NCBI RefSeq assembly: GCF_003388735.1
Contig: NZ_QUBQ01000001.1
Span: 1,240,001-1,304,000 of the forward strand
DNA: 64,000 nt
Source: Paenibacillus paeoniae
GTDB taxonomy: Bacteria; Bacillota; Bacilli; Paenibacillales; Paenibacillaceae
Direction of reading: 5' to 3'
Positions within the stretch are counted from its first letter, which is position 1, and the number at the start of each line of letters is the position of its first letter. Below are positions 35,508 to 45,441 of this stretch, piece by piece. Both the position numbers and the translations under genes were made by a program. The notes under the pieces were generated by a model. That model was not told the origin of the DNA, did not search any database, and saw only the letters and a list, made by a program, of their open reading frames with translations.

Positions 35508-38500
35508 GTGATGAGCCTAACCGGTAACAAGCGACAGCGCTTCGAGCTGCTATTGCAGCAAGCGGGGCTGCCGCAAGAACTTATTCATACGTATTTTCAA
35601 GATGGTTATATAGATCAGGTTGTTGTGAGCAACAGCAACCGCGAATGGACGTTTTGCATCCGCAAGACGTCCATGGTTCCTTTACAAGCCTATAACGGAC
35701 TTTGCCAAGCCGTCAGGATGAAGTTTGAGCATATTGCCGCTGTAACCTTTGTATTTCAATACGATTCCATTGTCGAGACGGAAAATATCGTGATGCAATA
35801 TTGGCCGCTCTTCATCGAGTGGGCCCAACGGGAAATTGCTTCGGTTAATGGTTGGCTGCAGAAGGCTTCGATCGAGGCGCAAGGTAACAGTATTCATATA
35901 TCGTTGCTGGACTCGACCGGGCTTGAGCTGGCAAAGAAGAAGAAAGTGGACGATGCTGTTGCCTCTTTTTACAAAACTTACTTTGATCGGGACTGCCAGG
36001 TCAAGCTTGCCGTAGGGGAGCAAAGGCAAGAGGTTTATGAAGAGTTTCAGCAAAAAAAGATGCAAGAAGAGCGCGATGCTGTTCAGCAGCTGATGGCTGA
36101 TGCAATGGTAGAATCGGCTGCGGGCGAGGACAATGGCGAAGAGGTTGTCCGTCTTGCGGTTGGTTATGATATTCGTGAAGAAGCCGTACCGCTTATGAAC
36201 ATTCAGGATGAAGAGAAGAAGATTACGGTGCAAGGCACAGTATTCGGCCTGGATATGAAGGAGCTTCGCAACGGCAGCACGCTATTCACCTTCAATGTTA
36301 CGGATTTCTCCGATTCCATCGCGATGAAGATGTTCGCGAAAACGAAAGACGATGTGAAGGTTTTGTCGCAGCTGGCGAACGGCAAGTGGATCAAAGCGCG
36401 CGGCAGAATTGAGTACGACCGGTTCATGCAGGAGCCTGAGCTTGTCATGATGCCGAATGACCTTCATGAGGTTAATTCTCCACCGGAGCGGGCGGACAAG
36501 GCTGAGGAGAAGCGCGTCGAGTTCCATCTTCATACGACGATGAGCACGATGGATGCCGTCACGCCAATCGGTGAATATGTGAAGATGGCGGCAAAATGGG
36601 GCCATAAGGCTATCGCTGTAACGGATCACAGCAACATACAATGCTACCCGGATGCGGTGAAGGCTGCCAAGAAGCATGGCATGAAAGTGTTGTTCGGTCT
36701 GGAAGCGAATGTTGTCAATGACGCAGTTCCGATGGTGTTGAACTCAAGACCCGATCCACTTGCGACTGCCACGTACATCGTATTCGATATTGAGACGACG
36801 GGGCTCTCTGTCGTGAACAACAAAATTATCGAACTTGCCGGCGTGAAAATGCAGGATGGCAAAGAGATTGATCGCTTCTCTACCTTCATTAATCCGCATG
36901 AGAAAATTCCTTATCATATTCAGCAGTTGACGAATATTAATGATGACATGGTCAAGGATGCACCGGAACTTGCGCCGAAGCTGCGCGAGTTTATCGCGTT
37001 TATCGGGGACGATATTCTGGTTGCGCACAACGCCAGATTCGATATTGGCTTTATCCAGGCCAATTGCAAGTCGTTGGGTTTGCCGGAGGTAACTAATCCC
37101 GTGCTGGATACGCTGGAGCTTGCCCGATTTATCCATCCGACGATGAAGAATCATCGGCTCAATACGCTGTCTGACAAATATAAGATCAGTCTGGAAAACC
37201 ATCACCGAGCCGTTGACGACTCCGTGGCACTCGGCGGTGTGCTGTATGGACTGATTGGACATGCGGCAGAGCGCAACATTAAGGATTTGCATCAGCTGAA
37301 CGATTATGTAGGACTGGATTTATCGAACGCAAGGCCATTCCATTGCAACATTTACGCTATGAACGCAGTAGGCAAAAAAAACTTATTCAAATTGATCTCA
37401 TTATCTCATACCCAACATTTTAAACGAGTGGCAACGATTCCGAGAACCAAGCTGGTTGAGCTGCGCGAAGGCTTATTGGTCATTTCCGGCTGCGAAAAGG
37501 GCGAGTTTTTTGAGTCTGTTCTTAATAAATCGCAAGAGGAAGCGACGGAAGTTGCGGGATTTTACGATGTGCTGGAAATTCAGCCGATCGACTTCTACAT
37601 GCATCTTGTCGATAAAGGGCTCGTCGGCAGCCGTGCGGAGATCGAAGGCGCGATGCGGCGCATCTGCGAGATTGCCGATGAGCTTGGCAAGCCCGTTATT
37701 GCGACGGGCAATGTGCATTATTTGAATCCTAGAGATAAAATGTACAGAGATATTACGATTCACGGCATTACCGGCTTCAGCCCGCTTAAAGCACAACGCA
37801 AGCCAGATGCTCATTTCCGTACAACGGAAGAGATGCTTCAGGAATTTGCCTTCCTTGGCGAGGCAAGGGCTAGACAGGTTGTGATTACGAATACTTCGGA
37901 AATTGCCGATCGATTCGAGTCGTATGATATGTTTCCGAGGGAACTGTTCACGCCGAATATCGATGGGGCTGACGAAGAGATTCGCCATACATGCTACGAG
38001 ACTGCAAAGTCTATGTATGGAGACGATCTTCCTCAGGTCGTGATCGACAGACTGGAGAAGGAACTGGTTCCGATTATCAAGTTCAAATTCTCCGCCAACT
38101 ATCTGATCTCCGAGAAGCTGGTCAAAAAGTCCAACCGTGATGGTTATTTGGTCGGCTCTCGGGGTTCCGTAGGCTCTTCAGTCGTGGCTACGTTTCTCGG
38201 TATCTCCGAGGTTAATCCGCTGCCAGCGCATTACTTATGCCTGAATTCGGAATGTCGGAACAGCGAGTGGTTCCTCGACGGCAGCGTGCCAAGCGGCTTC
38301 GACTTGCCAAGCAAGGACTGCCCGAATTGCGGCAAGCCGATGAAAGGCGAAGGCCAAGATATTCCGTTCGAGACGTTCCTTGGTTTCAAGGGAGATAAAG
38401 TTCCCGATATCGACTTGAACTTTTCCGGGGAATATCAGCCCATTGCGCATAACTACACAAAAGAGCTTTTCGGCGAGAAAAGCGTGTTTCGCGCAGGTAC

Positions 38501-39827
38501 GATCGGCACTGTTGCGGAGAAGACAGCCTATGGGTTTGCCAAGAAATACGAGGAAGAGCATCAGAAGAAATGGCGCGGCGCGGAACTTGCAAGACTCGCA
38601 AGCGGCTGTACCGGCGTCAAGCGGAGTACAGGTCAACATCCCGGCGGCATCGTAGTTGTCCCCGACTATATTGAGGTTGAGGATGTTACGCCGGTGCAAT
38701 ACCCGGCTGATGATACGAACGCGGAGTGGAAAACAACCCACTTCGATTACCATGCCTTCGACGAGAATCTGTTGAAGCTTGATATACTGGGACACGATGA
38801 TCCCACCATGATGAGAATGCTGCAGGATTTGACCGGAGTCGATCCGACGACCATTCCGATGAATGATCCTAAAGTCATGAGCATGTTCAACTCAACTGCT
38901 GCGATTGAGGTGTCAGCGGAGAAGATCAAGTCTTCCGTTGCGACCTACGGCGTTCCTGAGATGGGAACCAAGTTCGTTCGCCAGATGCTTCAAGAGACGC
39001 AGCCGTCTTCCTTTGCGGATTTGCTTCAGATTTCGGGATTATCGCATGGAACCGGTGTATGGCTCGGCAATGCTCAAGAGTTGATCAAAAACGGAACATG
39101 CAACATCAAAACCGTTATCGGCTGTCGTGACGACATCATGCTTTATTTGATTTACAAAGCAGGAATGGATGCAGGGCTTGCCTTTAAGATTACGGAAAGC
39201 GTGCGTAAAGGTAAAGGTTTGACGCAAGAATGGATCGACGAGATGAAGCGCTGCAAGGTGCCGCAGTGGTATATTGATTCATGCCTTCGCATCGAATACA
39301 TGTTCCCGAAGGCTCACGCCGCTGCCTATGTTATTTCTGCGGTGCGGACAGCCTTCTTCAAGCTTTATTATCCGATCCATTATTATGCGACTTACTTCAC
39401 GGTGCGTGCGGACGATTTTGATTTGGAGCTGCTGTGTCAAGGGTACGATGCGATTCTTCGCAAGCTGATTGAGATCGAGGCGAAGGGCTTCAACGCGACT
39501 CCGAAGGAGAAGAGCATGGTGTCGCAGTTGGAGATGTCGCTGGAGATGACGGCGCGGGGCTTCTCATTCAAGCCGATCGATCTGTACCGTTCCGATGCGA
39601 TCAAGTTTCAGGTGGACGGCGAATCATTGATTCCGCCATTCGCTGCCATCGCTGGCATCGGCGACAATGCGGCCCGCAATATCGCGGCAGCGCGCAACGA
39701 CGGCGAATTCCTGTCGATTGAGGATTTCCAGATGAAATCCAAAGCGTCCAAGACAATTATTGAAGTGTTGAACGGTATGGGCTGCTTTAGAGGTTTGCCT
39801 GAATCTAACCAACTCTCCTTGTTTTAA
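35508..39827 (+). CDS. polC: DNA polymerase III alpha subunit, Gram-positive type PolC
   Basis: PolC is the main replicative polymerase, with built-in proofreading. The 1439-residue product has an N-terminal domain and an OB-fold region near 245-330. The split PHP domain opens with H340-L-H342. An inserted DEDD exonuclease starts at D427-x-E429 (FDIETTG), and the PHP remainder runs to about 830. A four-Cys zinc site lies at about 905-945 (CLNSEC...CPNCG). The palm has catalytic aspartates D967 and D969 (PDIDLNFSGEY), and helix-hairpin-helix elements follow. The ending PESNQLSLF resembles the beta-clamp peptide QLSLF. GTG at 35508 or ATG at 35511 follows CAGGAG. Confidence 0.98.
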   Translation: MMSLTGNKRQRFELLLQQAGLPQELIHTYFQDGYIDQVVVSNSNREWTFCIRKTSMVPLQAYNGLCQAVRMKFEHIAAVTFVFQYDSIVETENIVMQYWPLFIEWAQREIASVNGWLQKASIEAQGNSIHISLLDSTGLELAKKKKVDDAVASFYKTYFDRDCQVKLAVGEQRQEVYEEFQQKKMQEERDAVQQLMADAMVESAAGEDNGEEVVRLAVGYDIREEAVPLMNIQDEEKKITVQGTVFGLDMKELRNGSTLFTFNVTDFSDSIAMKMFAKTKDDVKVLSQLANGKWIKARGRIEYDRFMQEPELVMMPNDLHEVNSPPERADKAEEKRVEFHLHTTMSTMDAVTPIGEYVKMAAKWGHKAIAVTDHSNIQCYPDAVKAAKKHGMKVLFGLEANVVNDAVPMVLNSRPDPLATATYIVFDIETTGLSVVNNKIIELAGVKMQDGKEIDRFSTFINPHEKIPYHIQQLTNINDDMVKDAPELAPKLREFIAFIGDDILVAHNARFDIGFIQANCKSLGLPEVTNPVLDTLELARFIHPTMKNHRLNTLSDKYKISLENHHRAVDDSVALGGVLYGLIGHAAERNIKDLHQLNDYVGLDLSNARPFHCNIYAMNAVGKKNLFKLISLSHTQHFKRVATIPRTKLVELREGLLVISGCEKGEFFESVLNKSQEEATEVAGFYDVLEIQPIDFYMHLVDKGLVGSRAEIEGAMRRICEIADELGKPVIATGNVHYLNPRDKMYRDITIHGITGFSPLKAQRKPDAHFRTTEEMLQEFAFLGEARARQVVITNTSEIADRFESYDMFPRELFTPNIDGADEEIRHTCYETAKSMYGDDLPQVVIDRLEKELVPIIKFKFSANYLISEKLVKKSNRDGYLVGSRGSVGSSVVATFLGISEVNPLPAHYLCLNSECRNSEWFLDGSVPSGFDLPSKDCPNCGKPMKGEGQDIPFETFLGFKGDKVPDIDLNFSGEYQPIAHNYTKELFGEKSVFRAGTIGTVAEKTAYGFAKKYEEEHQKKWRGAELARLASGCTGVKRSTGQHPGGIVVVPDYIEVEDVTPVQYPADDTNAEWKTTHFDYHAFDENLLKLDILGHDDPTMMRMLQDLTGVDPTTIPMNDPKVMSMFNSTAAIEVSAEKIKSSVATYGVPEMGTKFVRQMLQETQPSSFADLLQISGLSHGTGVWLGNAQELIKNGTCNIKTVIGCRDDIMLYLIYKAGMDAGLAFKITESVRKGKGLTQEWIDEMKRCKVPQWYIDSCLRIEYMFPKAHAAAYVISAVRTAFFKLYYPIHYYATYFTVRADDFDLELLCQGYDAILRKLIEIEAKGFNATPKEKSMVSQLEMSLEMTARGFSFKPIDLYRSDAIKFQVDGESLIPPFAAIAGIGDNAARNIAAARNDGEFLSIEDFQMKSKASKTIIEVLNGMGCFRGLPESNQLSLF

Positions 39828-39875
39828 TCATTAGATTGCCAATTGTTATCATTCGGGATGACTAGAAATCATTTC

Positions 39876-39904
39876 TTGTCACGTTTATGCGATTATGATA
39901 TAAT
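39876..39904 (+). promoter_or_regulatory. Strong sigma-A promoter of the rimP-nusA-infB operon
   Basis: TTGTCA at 39876-39881 and consensus TATAAT at 39899-39904 are separated by exactly 17 bases. It lies 114 bases before rimP, in the only sizeable gap between polC and the translation cluster. Transcription from here should include the leader hairpin at 39941-39962. Confidence 0.8.
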
Positions 39905-39940
39905 TTTTGTGGCAATGATGAGGATAGATTCTTGATGCAG

Positions 39941-39970
39941 AAGAGTGGGGAAACCCACTCTTTACGTTTT
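39941..39970 (+). terminator. Terminator-like leader hairpin of the nusA operon
   Basis: AAGAGTGGG pairs perfectly with CCCACTCTT around a four-base GAAA loop and is followed by TACGTTTTG, a moderate T tract. It lies inside the transcribed leader, about 30 bases after the likely start site and 55 before rimP. Similar hairpins are found ahead of rimP/nusA in other Bacillales by memory. It may attenuate the operon in response to NusA, an inference. Confidence 0.6.
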
Positions 39971-40017
39971 GTATTCGGCAATATCACATTGCAACCTATA
40001 CAGGAGGTTAACCCAAT

Positions 40018-40479
40018 TTGAGCACATCCAATATCAAATCCGCCATTGAGCCTATGGTACTTCCGTATCTCAATGACAATGGCTTTGAACTGGTCGACAT
40101 TGAATATATCAAGGAAGGCAGCAACTGGTTTCTGCGCGTTTTTGTAGACAAGGAAGGCGGCATTGACATCGATGAATGCGGACGTATCAGTGAATACGTC
40201 AGTGAGCAGCTAGACAACAACGATCCTATCTCCGGTGCCTATTTCCTTGAAGTATCTTCGCCAGGAGCGGAAAGGCCGCTGAAAAAGCCAGAAGATGTGC
40301 GTAGGGCGATCGGTAAGTTTGTGTATGTAACTACTTACGAGCCATTCGATAGTTCCAAGGAGTTCGAAGGCACGCTGCTATCGTTTGACGGCGAGATTGC
40401 CGTTATTCGCGTAGGCAAAAAAGAGCATAACATTCCTTACGAAAAAATCGCCAGCGCCCGCTTGGCTATCCAATTTTAA
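40018..40479 (+). CDS. rimP: Ribosome maturation factor RimP
   Basis: RimP assists early 30S assembly around the central pseudoknot. The 153-residue product has the N-terminal fold with DNGFELVDIEYIKEGSNWFLRVFVD and the GGIDIDECGRISEYVSEQLD segment. The LEVSSPGAERPLKKPED motif typical of the family is followed by an Sm-like C-domain. The start is TTG with ACAGGAGG about 10 bases upstream. It opens the nusA-infB operon as in Bacillus (ylxS). Confidence 0.95.
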   Translation: MSTSNIKSAIEPMVLPYLNDNGFELVDIEYIKEGSNWFLRVFVDKEGGIDIDECGRISEYVSEQLDNNDPISGAYFLEVSSPGAERPLKKPEDVRRAIGKFVYVTTYEPFDSSKEFEGTLLSFDGEIAVIRVGKKEHNIPYEKIASARLAIQF

Positions 40480-40516
40480 TTATTGCTTCTATTATGAAAG
40501 GGGGAACATCGTTCCA

Positions 40517-41614
40517 ATGAGTATGGATTTTATTGAAGCGTTGCAGGAGATCGAGAGAGATAAAGGTATCGTTAAGGATGTGCTGCTTGAAGCGATAGAG
40601 GCTGCTCTAATTTCCAGCTACAAACGTAATTTCAACTCTGCGCAAAACGTAAGAGTCGATATTAACCGTCATACCGGTGTAATTAAGGTATACGCGCGCA
40701 AAACCGTTGTTGACGAGGTGCTTGACCCTCGTCTTGAGATTACGGTAGAGGCTTCCCGCGAGGTCAACCCGCATTATCAGCTGGATGACGTAGCGGAGAT
40801 CGAAGTTACGCCGCGTGACTTCGGCCGCATCGCCGCGCAGACGGCAAAGCAGGTCGTGACACAGCGTATTCGCGAGGCAGAGCGCGGGCTGATCTATAAT
40901 GCTTTTATCGACAAAGAAGAGGATATCGTAAATGGTATCGTGCAGCGTCAGGATGTGCGCAATCTGTTCGTAGATTTGGGCAAAGTGGAGGCGGTGCTGC
41001 CTTTGACGGAGCTAATGCCGACGGACAAGTTTAAGCATGGCGACCGCGTGAAATCGTTTATTACGAAAGTAGAGAATACAACTAAAGGTCCTCAAATCAT
41101 TTTATCCCGTACGCATCCAGGCCTTCTTAAACGGTTGTTTGAGCTTGAAGTGCCTGAAATCTATGACGGCGTCGTCGAAATTCGCTCCGTTGCACGCGAA
41201 GCGGGATTCCGTTCCAAAATCGCCGTTCATTCTCGTAATGATGAAGTAGATCCGGTAGGTTCTTGCGTCGGCCAAAAAGGGATGCGCGTGCAGACGATTG
41301 TCGGCGAGCTGAAAGGCGAGAAGATCGATATCGTGCGCTGGTCGGAGAACGTGGAGGAATATGTGGCCAATGCGCTTAGTCCTTCCAAGGTACTTGAAGT
41401 TATCGTGTTCGAGCAAGAGAAGATGGCCAGAGTAATCGTACCGGACTACCAGTTGTCGCTGGCAATCGGCATCAAAGGCCAGAATGCAAGACTTGCGGCC
41501 AAGCTTACGGGCTGGAAGATTGATATTAAGAGCGAGGCGCAGGCGGAGCAGGAATACGGGCGTCCGAAATCGGCAACGGGAACGATGCATCAGGATTCCG
41601 TATCGATCGACTAA
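40517..41614 (+). CDS. nusA: Transcription termination/antitermination factor NusA
   Basis: NusA binds RNA polymerase and nascent RNA, promoting pausing and intrinsic termination. The 365-residue product has the N-terminal polymerase-binding domain and an S1 domain (about 135-200, VNGIVQRQDVRNLFVDLGKVEAVLP). Two KH domains follow (VDPVGSCVGQKGMRVQTIVGEL and the later LAIGIKGQNARLAAKLTGWKIDI). It lacks the C-terminal acidic repeats of enterobacterial NusA, normal for Firmicutes. GAAAGGGGG lies upstream of the ATG. The operon leader hairpin could be its own target. Confidence 0.97.
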   Translation: MSMDFIEALQEIERDKGIVKDVLLEAIEAALISSYKRNFNSAQNVRVDINRHTGVIKVYARKTVVDEVLDPRLEITVEASREVNPHYQLDDVAEIEVTPRDFGRIAAQTAKQVVTQRIREAERGLIYNAFIDKEEDIVNGIVQRQDVRNLFVDLGKVEAVLPLTELMPTDKFKHGDRVKSFITKVENTTKGPQIILSRTHPGLLKRLFELEVPEIYDGVVEIRSVAREAGFRSKIAVHSRNDEVDPVGSCVGQKGMRVQTIVGELKGEKIDIVRWSENVEEYVANALSPSKVLEVIVFEQEKMARVIVPDYQLSLAIGIKGQNARLAAKLTGWKIDIKSEAQAEQEYGRPKSATGTMHQDSVSID

Positions 41615-41652
41615 CCGTCTTGCTGCAATCACGCTGAAAGGGAGGGTGTACG

Positions 41653-41970
41653 GTGAGACCGAGGAAAGTACCGCTTCGCAAGTGCGTCGCTTGCCAAGAA
41701 ATGATGCCGAAGAAGGAGCTCATTCGGATCGTTCGCACTCCGGATGGCGAGGTTGGCATCGATTTGACCGGCAAAAAAGCAGGCCGAGGAGCTTATTTGT
41801 GCGGAAAAGTCGCTTGCTTCAAGCTTGCGAAGAAATCGAAAGCGCTGGACCGAGCATTAAAACAGCCAGTCGGCGAGCATATATACGATCAACTAGAACA
41901 AGATTTTATTGCGGTGGAGGAGCAATTCATCGCAACCAAGGAGCAGACGCCGGATGATGAAGAGAAATAA
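41653..41970 (+). CDS. rnpM: YlxR/RnpM RNA-binding protein
   Basis: This small basic protein of the YlxR (DUF448) family is reported in Bacillus to bind and modulate RNase P RNA, hence the name RnpM. The 105-residue product has the core motif PLRKCVACQEMMPKKELIRIVR and AGRGAYLCGKVACFKLAKK, including three Cys residues. A C-terminal extension after about residue 85 is acidic. The start is GTG with GGGAGGGTG upstream. It overlaps the ylxQ gene by 17 bases. Confidence 0.93.
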   Translation: MRPRKVPLRKCVACQEMMPKKELIRIVRTPDGEVGIDLTGKKAGRGAYLCGKVACFKLAKKSKALDRALKQPVGEHIYDQLEQDFIAVEEQFIATKEQTPDDEEK

Positions 41971-42310
41971 GGCATTGTCGCAGCTCGGAATGGCGATGAG
42001 GGCAGGTAAGCTCATTACTGGTGACGAAATTGTGCTCAAAGCTGTAAGAGCAGGCAAGGCCCATCTCGTTATTCTTGCAGGAGATGCGTCCGACAACACG
42101 AAGAAAAAATTTCGAGATAAATGCGGCACCTACGGAATACAACTCGCCGAGGCATTCGATCGAGAGCAGCTAGGAAGGGCGATAGGCAAGCCTGAACGCG
42201 TCGTGCTGGCGATTACCGATATGCAATTCGGAAAAATGATTGGAAGTCATCTGAGCCAAAATACGGAGGTGGATCCTATTGAGCAACACACAAGACAGCA
42301 AGGACAGTAA
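41954..42310 (+). CDS. ylxQ: L7Ae/L30e-family RNA-binding protein YlxQ
   Basis: This 118-residue protein of the L7Ae/L30e fold often binds kink-turn RNA. Typical segments are [39 protein letters not shown] and [17 protein letters not shown], listed here in parts. The ATG at 41954 (or the next codon, 41957) follows GGAGCAG by about 9 bases. An in-frame ATG at 41909 would add an unrelated Arg/Ser-rich stretch translated from the rnpM frame. It overlaps rnpM at its start and infB by 32 bases at its end. The exact cellular role is unsettled. Confidence 0.9.
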   Translation: MMKRNKALSQLGMAMRAGKLITGDEIVLKAVRAGKAHLVILAGDASDNTKKKFRDKCGTYGIQLAEAFDREQLGRAIGKPERVVLAITDMQFGKMIGSHLSQNTEVDPIEQHTRQQGQ

Positions 42311-45077
42311 AGACAAGCTGCGCGTGTATGAATACGCAAAGTCGCTTAATATGAGCAGCAAAGAAATTATAACGATTCTAAAACGGTTGAATTTGCCCGT
42401 GAACAATCATATGAGTGTCATGGAGAACACAATGGTGAATAAAGTGGAAGGATTCTTCCGCGATATTAAAGCCAACGCGGCAGCAAAGCGCGCACAGGAA
42501 TCAAGCGGTGCAGCGGTATCTGCAGCGCCGGCCTCAGCGAATCGCCAGCAGCCCGCTTCTAGCACTCAAGGCGGTCAGCAAGCAACAACGAATACAACAT
42601 CTCAAGACAGACAGGGGACAATGAATTCTATTAATACGAAAACACAACCATCAGAGCAGCAACGTGAGCAACGGGAACAAAGACCACAACAAAGCAATCA
42701 GGGCGGAGGCACTCGTCCATCCGGTCAAGGGCAACAAGGCAGCAACCGTCCATCCAGTTCAGGACAACAAGGCGGTACTCGTCCAGCAGGTCAAGGACAA
42801 CAAAGCGGCAACCGTCCATCCGGCGGCGGAGGCGGTTATCAAGGTAATCGTCCATCCGGTCAAGGTCAAGGCGGAGGCACTCGTCCATCCGGCGGTGGAG
42901 GCGGTTATCAAGGCAACCGTCCGTCCGGTCAAGGACAGGGAGGTCAAGGCGGCAGCCGTCCAGCGGGTCAAGGCCAAGGCGGAGGCACTCGTCCATCCGG
43001 CGGCGGAGGCGGTTATCAAGGCAATCGCCCAGCGGGTCAAGGCCAAGGCGGCGGAGGCAATCGCTCCTTCGGTCAAGGCGGATCCAGCGCTCCATCCGGC
43101 AATCGTCCGGCACAAGCGCCGCAAGGTCAAAGCCGCGGATTCGATGCGGGAGCAAACAGATCGCAACCTCGCAGCGGATCTGACGCTGGCAGAAACAATC
43201 GCAACAACGGCGGCCAGAAGCGTTTTGAGGATGGACGTCCGGGTTATGGCGGTAATCGCAACAACCGTGGCAAAGGCCGGAACAACAAAGGGCCGCAACA
43301 GCCTCCACGCGAGAAAATCGACAACACACCGAAGAAAATTATCGTTCGGGGTACGTTAACGGTTGGCGAATTGGCGAAATTGCTTCATAAGGATGCTTCC
43401 GAAGTCATTAAGAAGCTTCTATTCCTCGGCGTAATGGCAACGATCAATCAAGAGATCGATATGGATGCCATCTTGCTTGTAGCAGGTGAATACGGCGTAG
43501 AAGTTGAAGTGAAGATTCCGGTTGAAGAAGACGACTTCGAGACTGTGGAAGAGAATGATGAAGAGGAAGCTTTGACCGGCCGTCCTCCAGTTGTTACCAT
43601 TATGGGTCACGTCGATCATGGTAAAACAACGCTTCTTGATGCGATTCGCCAAACGAACGTAACAGGCGGCGAAGCCGGCGGCATTACGCAGCATATCGGT
43701 GCGTACCAAGTTGAAATCAACGGCAAAAAGATTACGTTCCTGGATACGCCGGGCCATGAAGCGTTCACGCTCATGCGCGCACGCGGCGCACAGGTTACAG
43801 ATATTACAATTATCGTCGTAGCTGCGGATGACGGCATCATGCCGCAAACGGTAGAAGCGATCAACCATGCGAAAGCGGCTGGCGTACCGATTATCGTTGC
43901 CGTGAACAAAATTGATAAGCCGGAAGCGAACGCAGATAAAATCAAGCAAGAAATGACGGAGTATGAGCTGGTTCCGGAAGAGTGGGGCGGCGATACGATC
44001 TTTGTTGAAGTATCCGCTAAGCAACGCATCAACCTGGAAGGCTTGCTTGAGATGATCCTGCTAGTTGCAGAAATGAACGACTACAAGGCTAATCCGAACA
44101 AGCGCGCGAGAGCGACTGTTATCGAGGCTGAGCTGGATAAAGGTAAAGGCCCGGTAGCTCGTATTCTTGTACAACACGGAACACTGAAAATCGGAGATGC
44201 TTTCGTAGCCGGCAACTGCTTCGGACGTGTCAGAGCGATGGTGAACGACCGCGGACGCAGATTGAAGGAAGCGGGTCCATCGACTCCGATCGAAATTACA
44301 GGTCTGACAGAAGTGCCGCAAGCTGGCGATCCGTTCATGGTATTCGAGGACGAGCGCAAAGCGCGTGCCATTGCAGAGCGTCGTGCAATCAAGCACCGTC
44401 AATCTGAGATGGGCGCCAATACGCGCGTTACATTGGATGATCTGTATACGCATATTAAAGATGGAGAGATCAAGGATCTTAACGTCATTATTAAAGCCGA
44501 CGTTCAAGGCTCCGCAGAGGCGCTCAAAGGCTCCCTGGCGAAGATTGATATCGAAGGCGTACGTGTTAAAATCATTCATAATGGTGTAGGCGCCATTACG
44601 GAATCCGATATTATTTTGGCATCCGCGTCGAATGCGATCGTCATCGGCTTTAATGTCCGTCCAGATCCTCAAGCGGAAGCAACAATTGATCAAGAGAAGG
44701 TTGACGTGCGTATGCACCGCGTCATCTATAACGTCATTGACGAGATTGAGCAAGCAATGAAGGGCATGCTTGACCCAATCTACAAGGAAGTTGTTATCGG
44801 CCATGCTGAAGTGCGCAACGTATTCAAAGTAACGAAGGTCGGCGCAATTGCGGGTTCGATGATCGTCGACGGCAAAATTACGCGTGCTGCTGAAGCAAGA
44901 GTTATCCGTGACGGCATCGTTGTGTACACAGGCAAGATCGACACCCTCAAACGGTTCAAGGATGATGCCAAGGAAGTCGCACAAGGCTACGAGTGTGGTA
45001 TAACGCTTGAACGCTTTAGCGATATTAAAGAGGGAGATATGATTGAAGCGTTCGTCATGGAAACGGTAGAGAGGTGA
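42279..45077 (+). CDS. infB: Translation initiation factor IF-2
   Basis: IF-2 is the GTPase that positions initiator tRNA and joins subunits. The 932-residue product begins with an IF2-N helix-turn-helix module ([22 protein letters not shown]). It then has a long Gly/Gln/Arg-Pro repeat region (about 142-285) and a second IF2-N module (about 350-400). The G domain contains GHVDHGKT at residues 443-450, DTPGH and NKID. Domains II, III and the C-terminal tRNA-binding domain end the protein. The TTG start follows GGAGGTG. It overlaps ylxQ. Confidence 0.97.
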   Translation: MSNTQDSKDSKDKLRVYEYAKSLNMSSKEIITILKRLNLPVNNHMSVMENTMVNKVEGFFRDIKANAAAKRAQESSGAAVSAAPASANRQQPASSTQGGQQATTNTTSQDRQGTMNSINTKTQPSEQQREQREQRPQQSNQGGGTRPSGQGQQGSNRPSSSGQQGGTRPAGQGQQSGNRPSGGGGGYQGNRPSGQGQGGGTRPSGGGGGYQGNRPSGQGQGGQGGSRPAGQGQGGGTRPSGGGGGYQGNRPAGQGQGGGGNRSFGQGGSSAPSGNRPAQAPQGQSRGFDAGANRSQPRSGSDAGRNNRNNGGQKRFEDGRPGYGGNRNNRGKGRNNKGPQQPPREKIDNTPKKIIVRGTLTVGELAKLLHKDASEVIKKLLFLGVMATINQEIDMDAILLVAGEYGVEVEVKIPVEEDDFETVEENDEEEALTGRPPVVTIMGHVDHGKTTLLDAIRQTNVTGGEAGGITQHIGAYQVEINGKKITFLDTPGHEAFTLMRARGAQVTDITIIVVAADDGIMPQTVEAINHAKAAGVPIIVAVNKIDKPEANADKIKQEMTEYELVPEEWGGDTIFVEVSAKQRINLEGLLEMILLVAEMNDYKANPNKRARATVIEAELDKGKGPVARILVQHGTLKIGDAFVAGNCFGRVRAMVNDRGRRLKEAGPSTPIEITGLTEVPQAGDPFMVFEDERKARAIAERRAIKHRQSEMGANTRVTLDDLYTHIKDGEIKDLNVIIKADVQGSAEALKGSLAKIDIEGVRVKIIHNGVGAITESDIILASASNAIVIGFNVRPDPQAEATIDQEKVDVRMHRVIYNVIDEIEQAMKGMLDPIYKEVVIGHAEVRNVFKVTKVGAIAGSMIVDGKITRAAEARVIRDGIVVYTGKIDTLKRFKDDAKEVAQGYECGITLERFSDIKEGDMIEAFVMETVER
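42703..43125 (+). repeat. Imperfect tandem repeat in infB coding Gly/Gln/RP-rich segment
   Basis: About twelve units of 10-14 codons encode variants of N/T-R-P-S/A-G-Q-G-Q-G-G and [11 protein letters not shown]. At DNA level long stretches are nearly identical: the stretch near 42879-42927 recurs near 42981-43029 with one or two changes. This indicates recent unit duplication. The segment is probably disordered and lies between the two IF2-N modules. Confidence 0.85.
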
Positions 45078-45084
45078 ATTAAAC

Positions 45085-45441
45085 ATGGCTAAAATACGTG
45101 TTGGTCGGGTCAGCGAGCAGATCAAGAAAGAGCTGAGCCAAATTATCCAGATGGAGCTGAAAGATCCACGCATCGGTTTCATAACGGTAACAGGCGTCGA
45201 AACGACAAGCGACCTGTCCCAAGCCCGCATTTATCTAAGCGTGCTTGGCAGCGACGAACAGAAGGAAGCAACGCTGAAAGCATTGGCTAGCGCCACAGGC
45301 TTCCTCCGTTCCGAGCTAGGCAAGCGCATGAAGCTGCGCCATACGCCAGAACTGCTATTCAAATTCGATAGCAGCATTGAGTATGGCAGCCGCATTGAAG
45401 CGTTGCTTGACGATATTAATAACGGGAACAAATCGAATTGA
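45085..45441 (+). CDS. rbfA: 30S ribosome-binding factor RbfA
   Basis: RbfA is a KH-fold protein that aids 30S maturation at helix 1 of 16S rRNA and cold adaptation. The 118-residue product shows RVGRVSEQIKKELSQIIQMELKDPRIGFITVTGV at the start. The later SATGFLRSELGKRMKLRHTPELLFKFDSSIEYGSRI is typical; both are quoted here as landmarks in part. GAGAGGTG precedes the ATG by about 9 bases. It overlaps the next gene by one base. Confidence 0.96.
   Translation: MAKIRVGRVSEQIKKELSQIIQMELKDPRIGFITVTGVETTSDLSQARIYLSVLGSDEQKEATLKALASATGFLRSELGKRMKLRHTPELLFKFDSSIEYGSRIEALLDDINNGNKSN

Noticed and set aside
42703..43125. Possible CRISPR-like array because of regular repeats
   Set aside because: The units are contiguous coding repeats without unique spacers and encode the low-complexity part of IF-2.
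42664..43359. Second long + frame (and minus frames) over the IF-2 repeat
   Set aside because: The tandem repeat units are multiples of three bases, so all frames stay open; the Val/Lys/Ala product has no start site and the IF-2 frame is the conserved one.
44061..45230. 389-codon open frame on the minus strand across infB
   Set aside because: Antisense shadow of the IF-2 C-terminal half; composition is rich in Cys, Asn and Phe with no known motifs.
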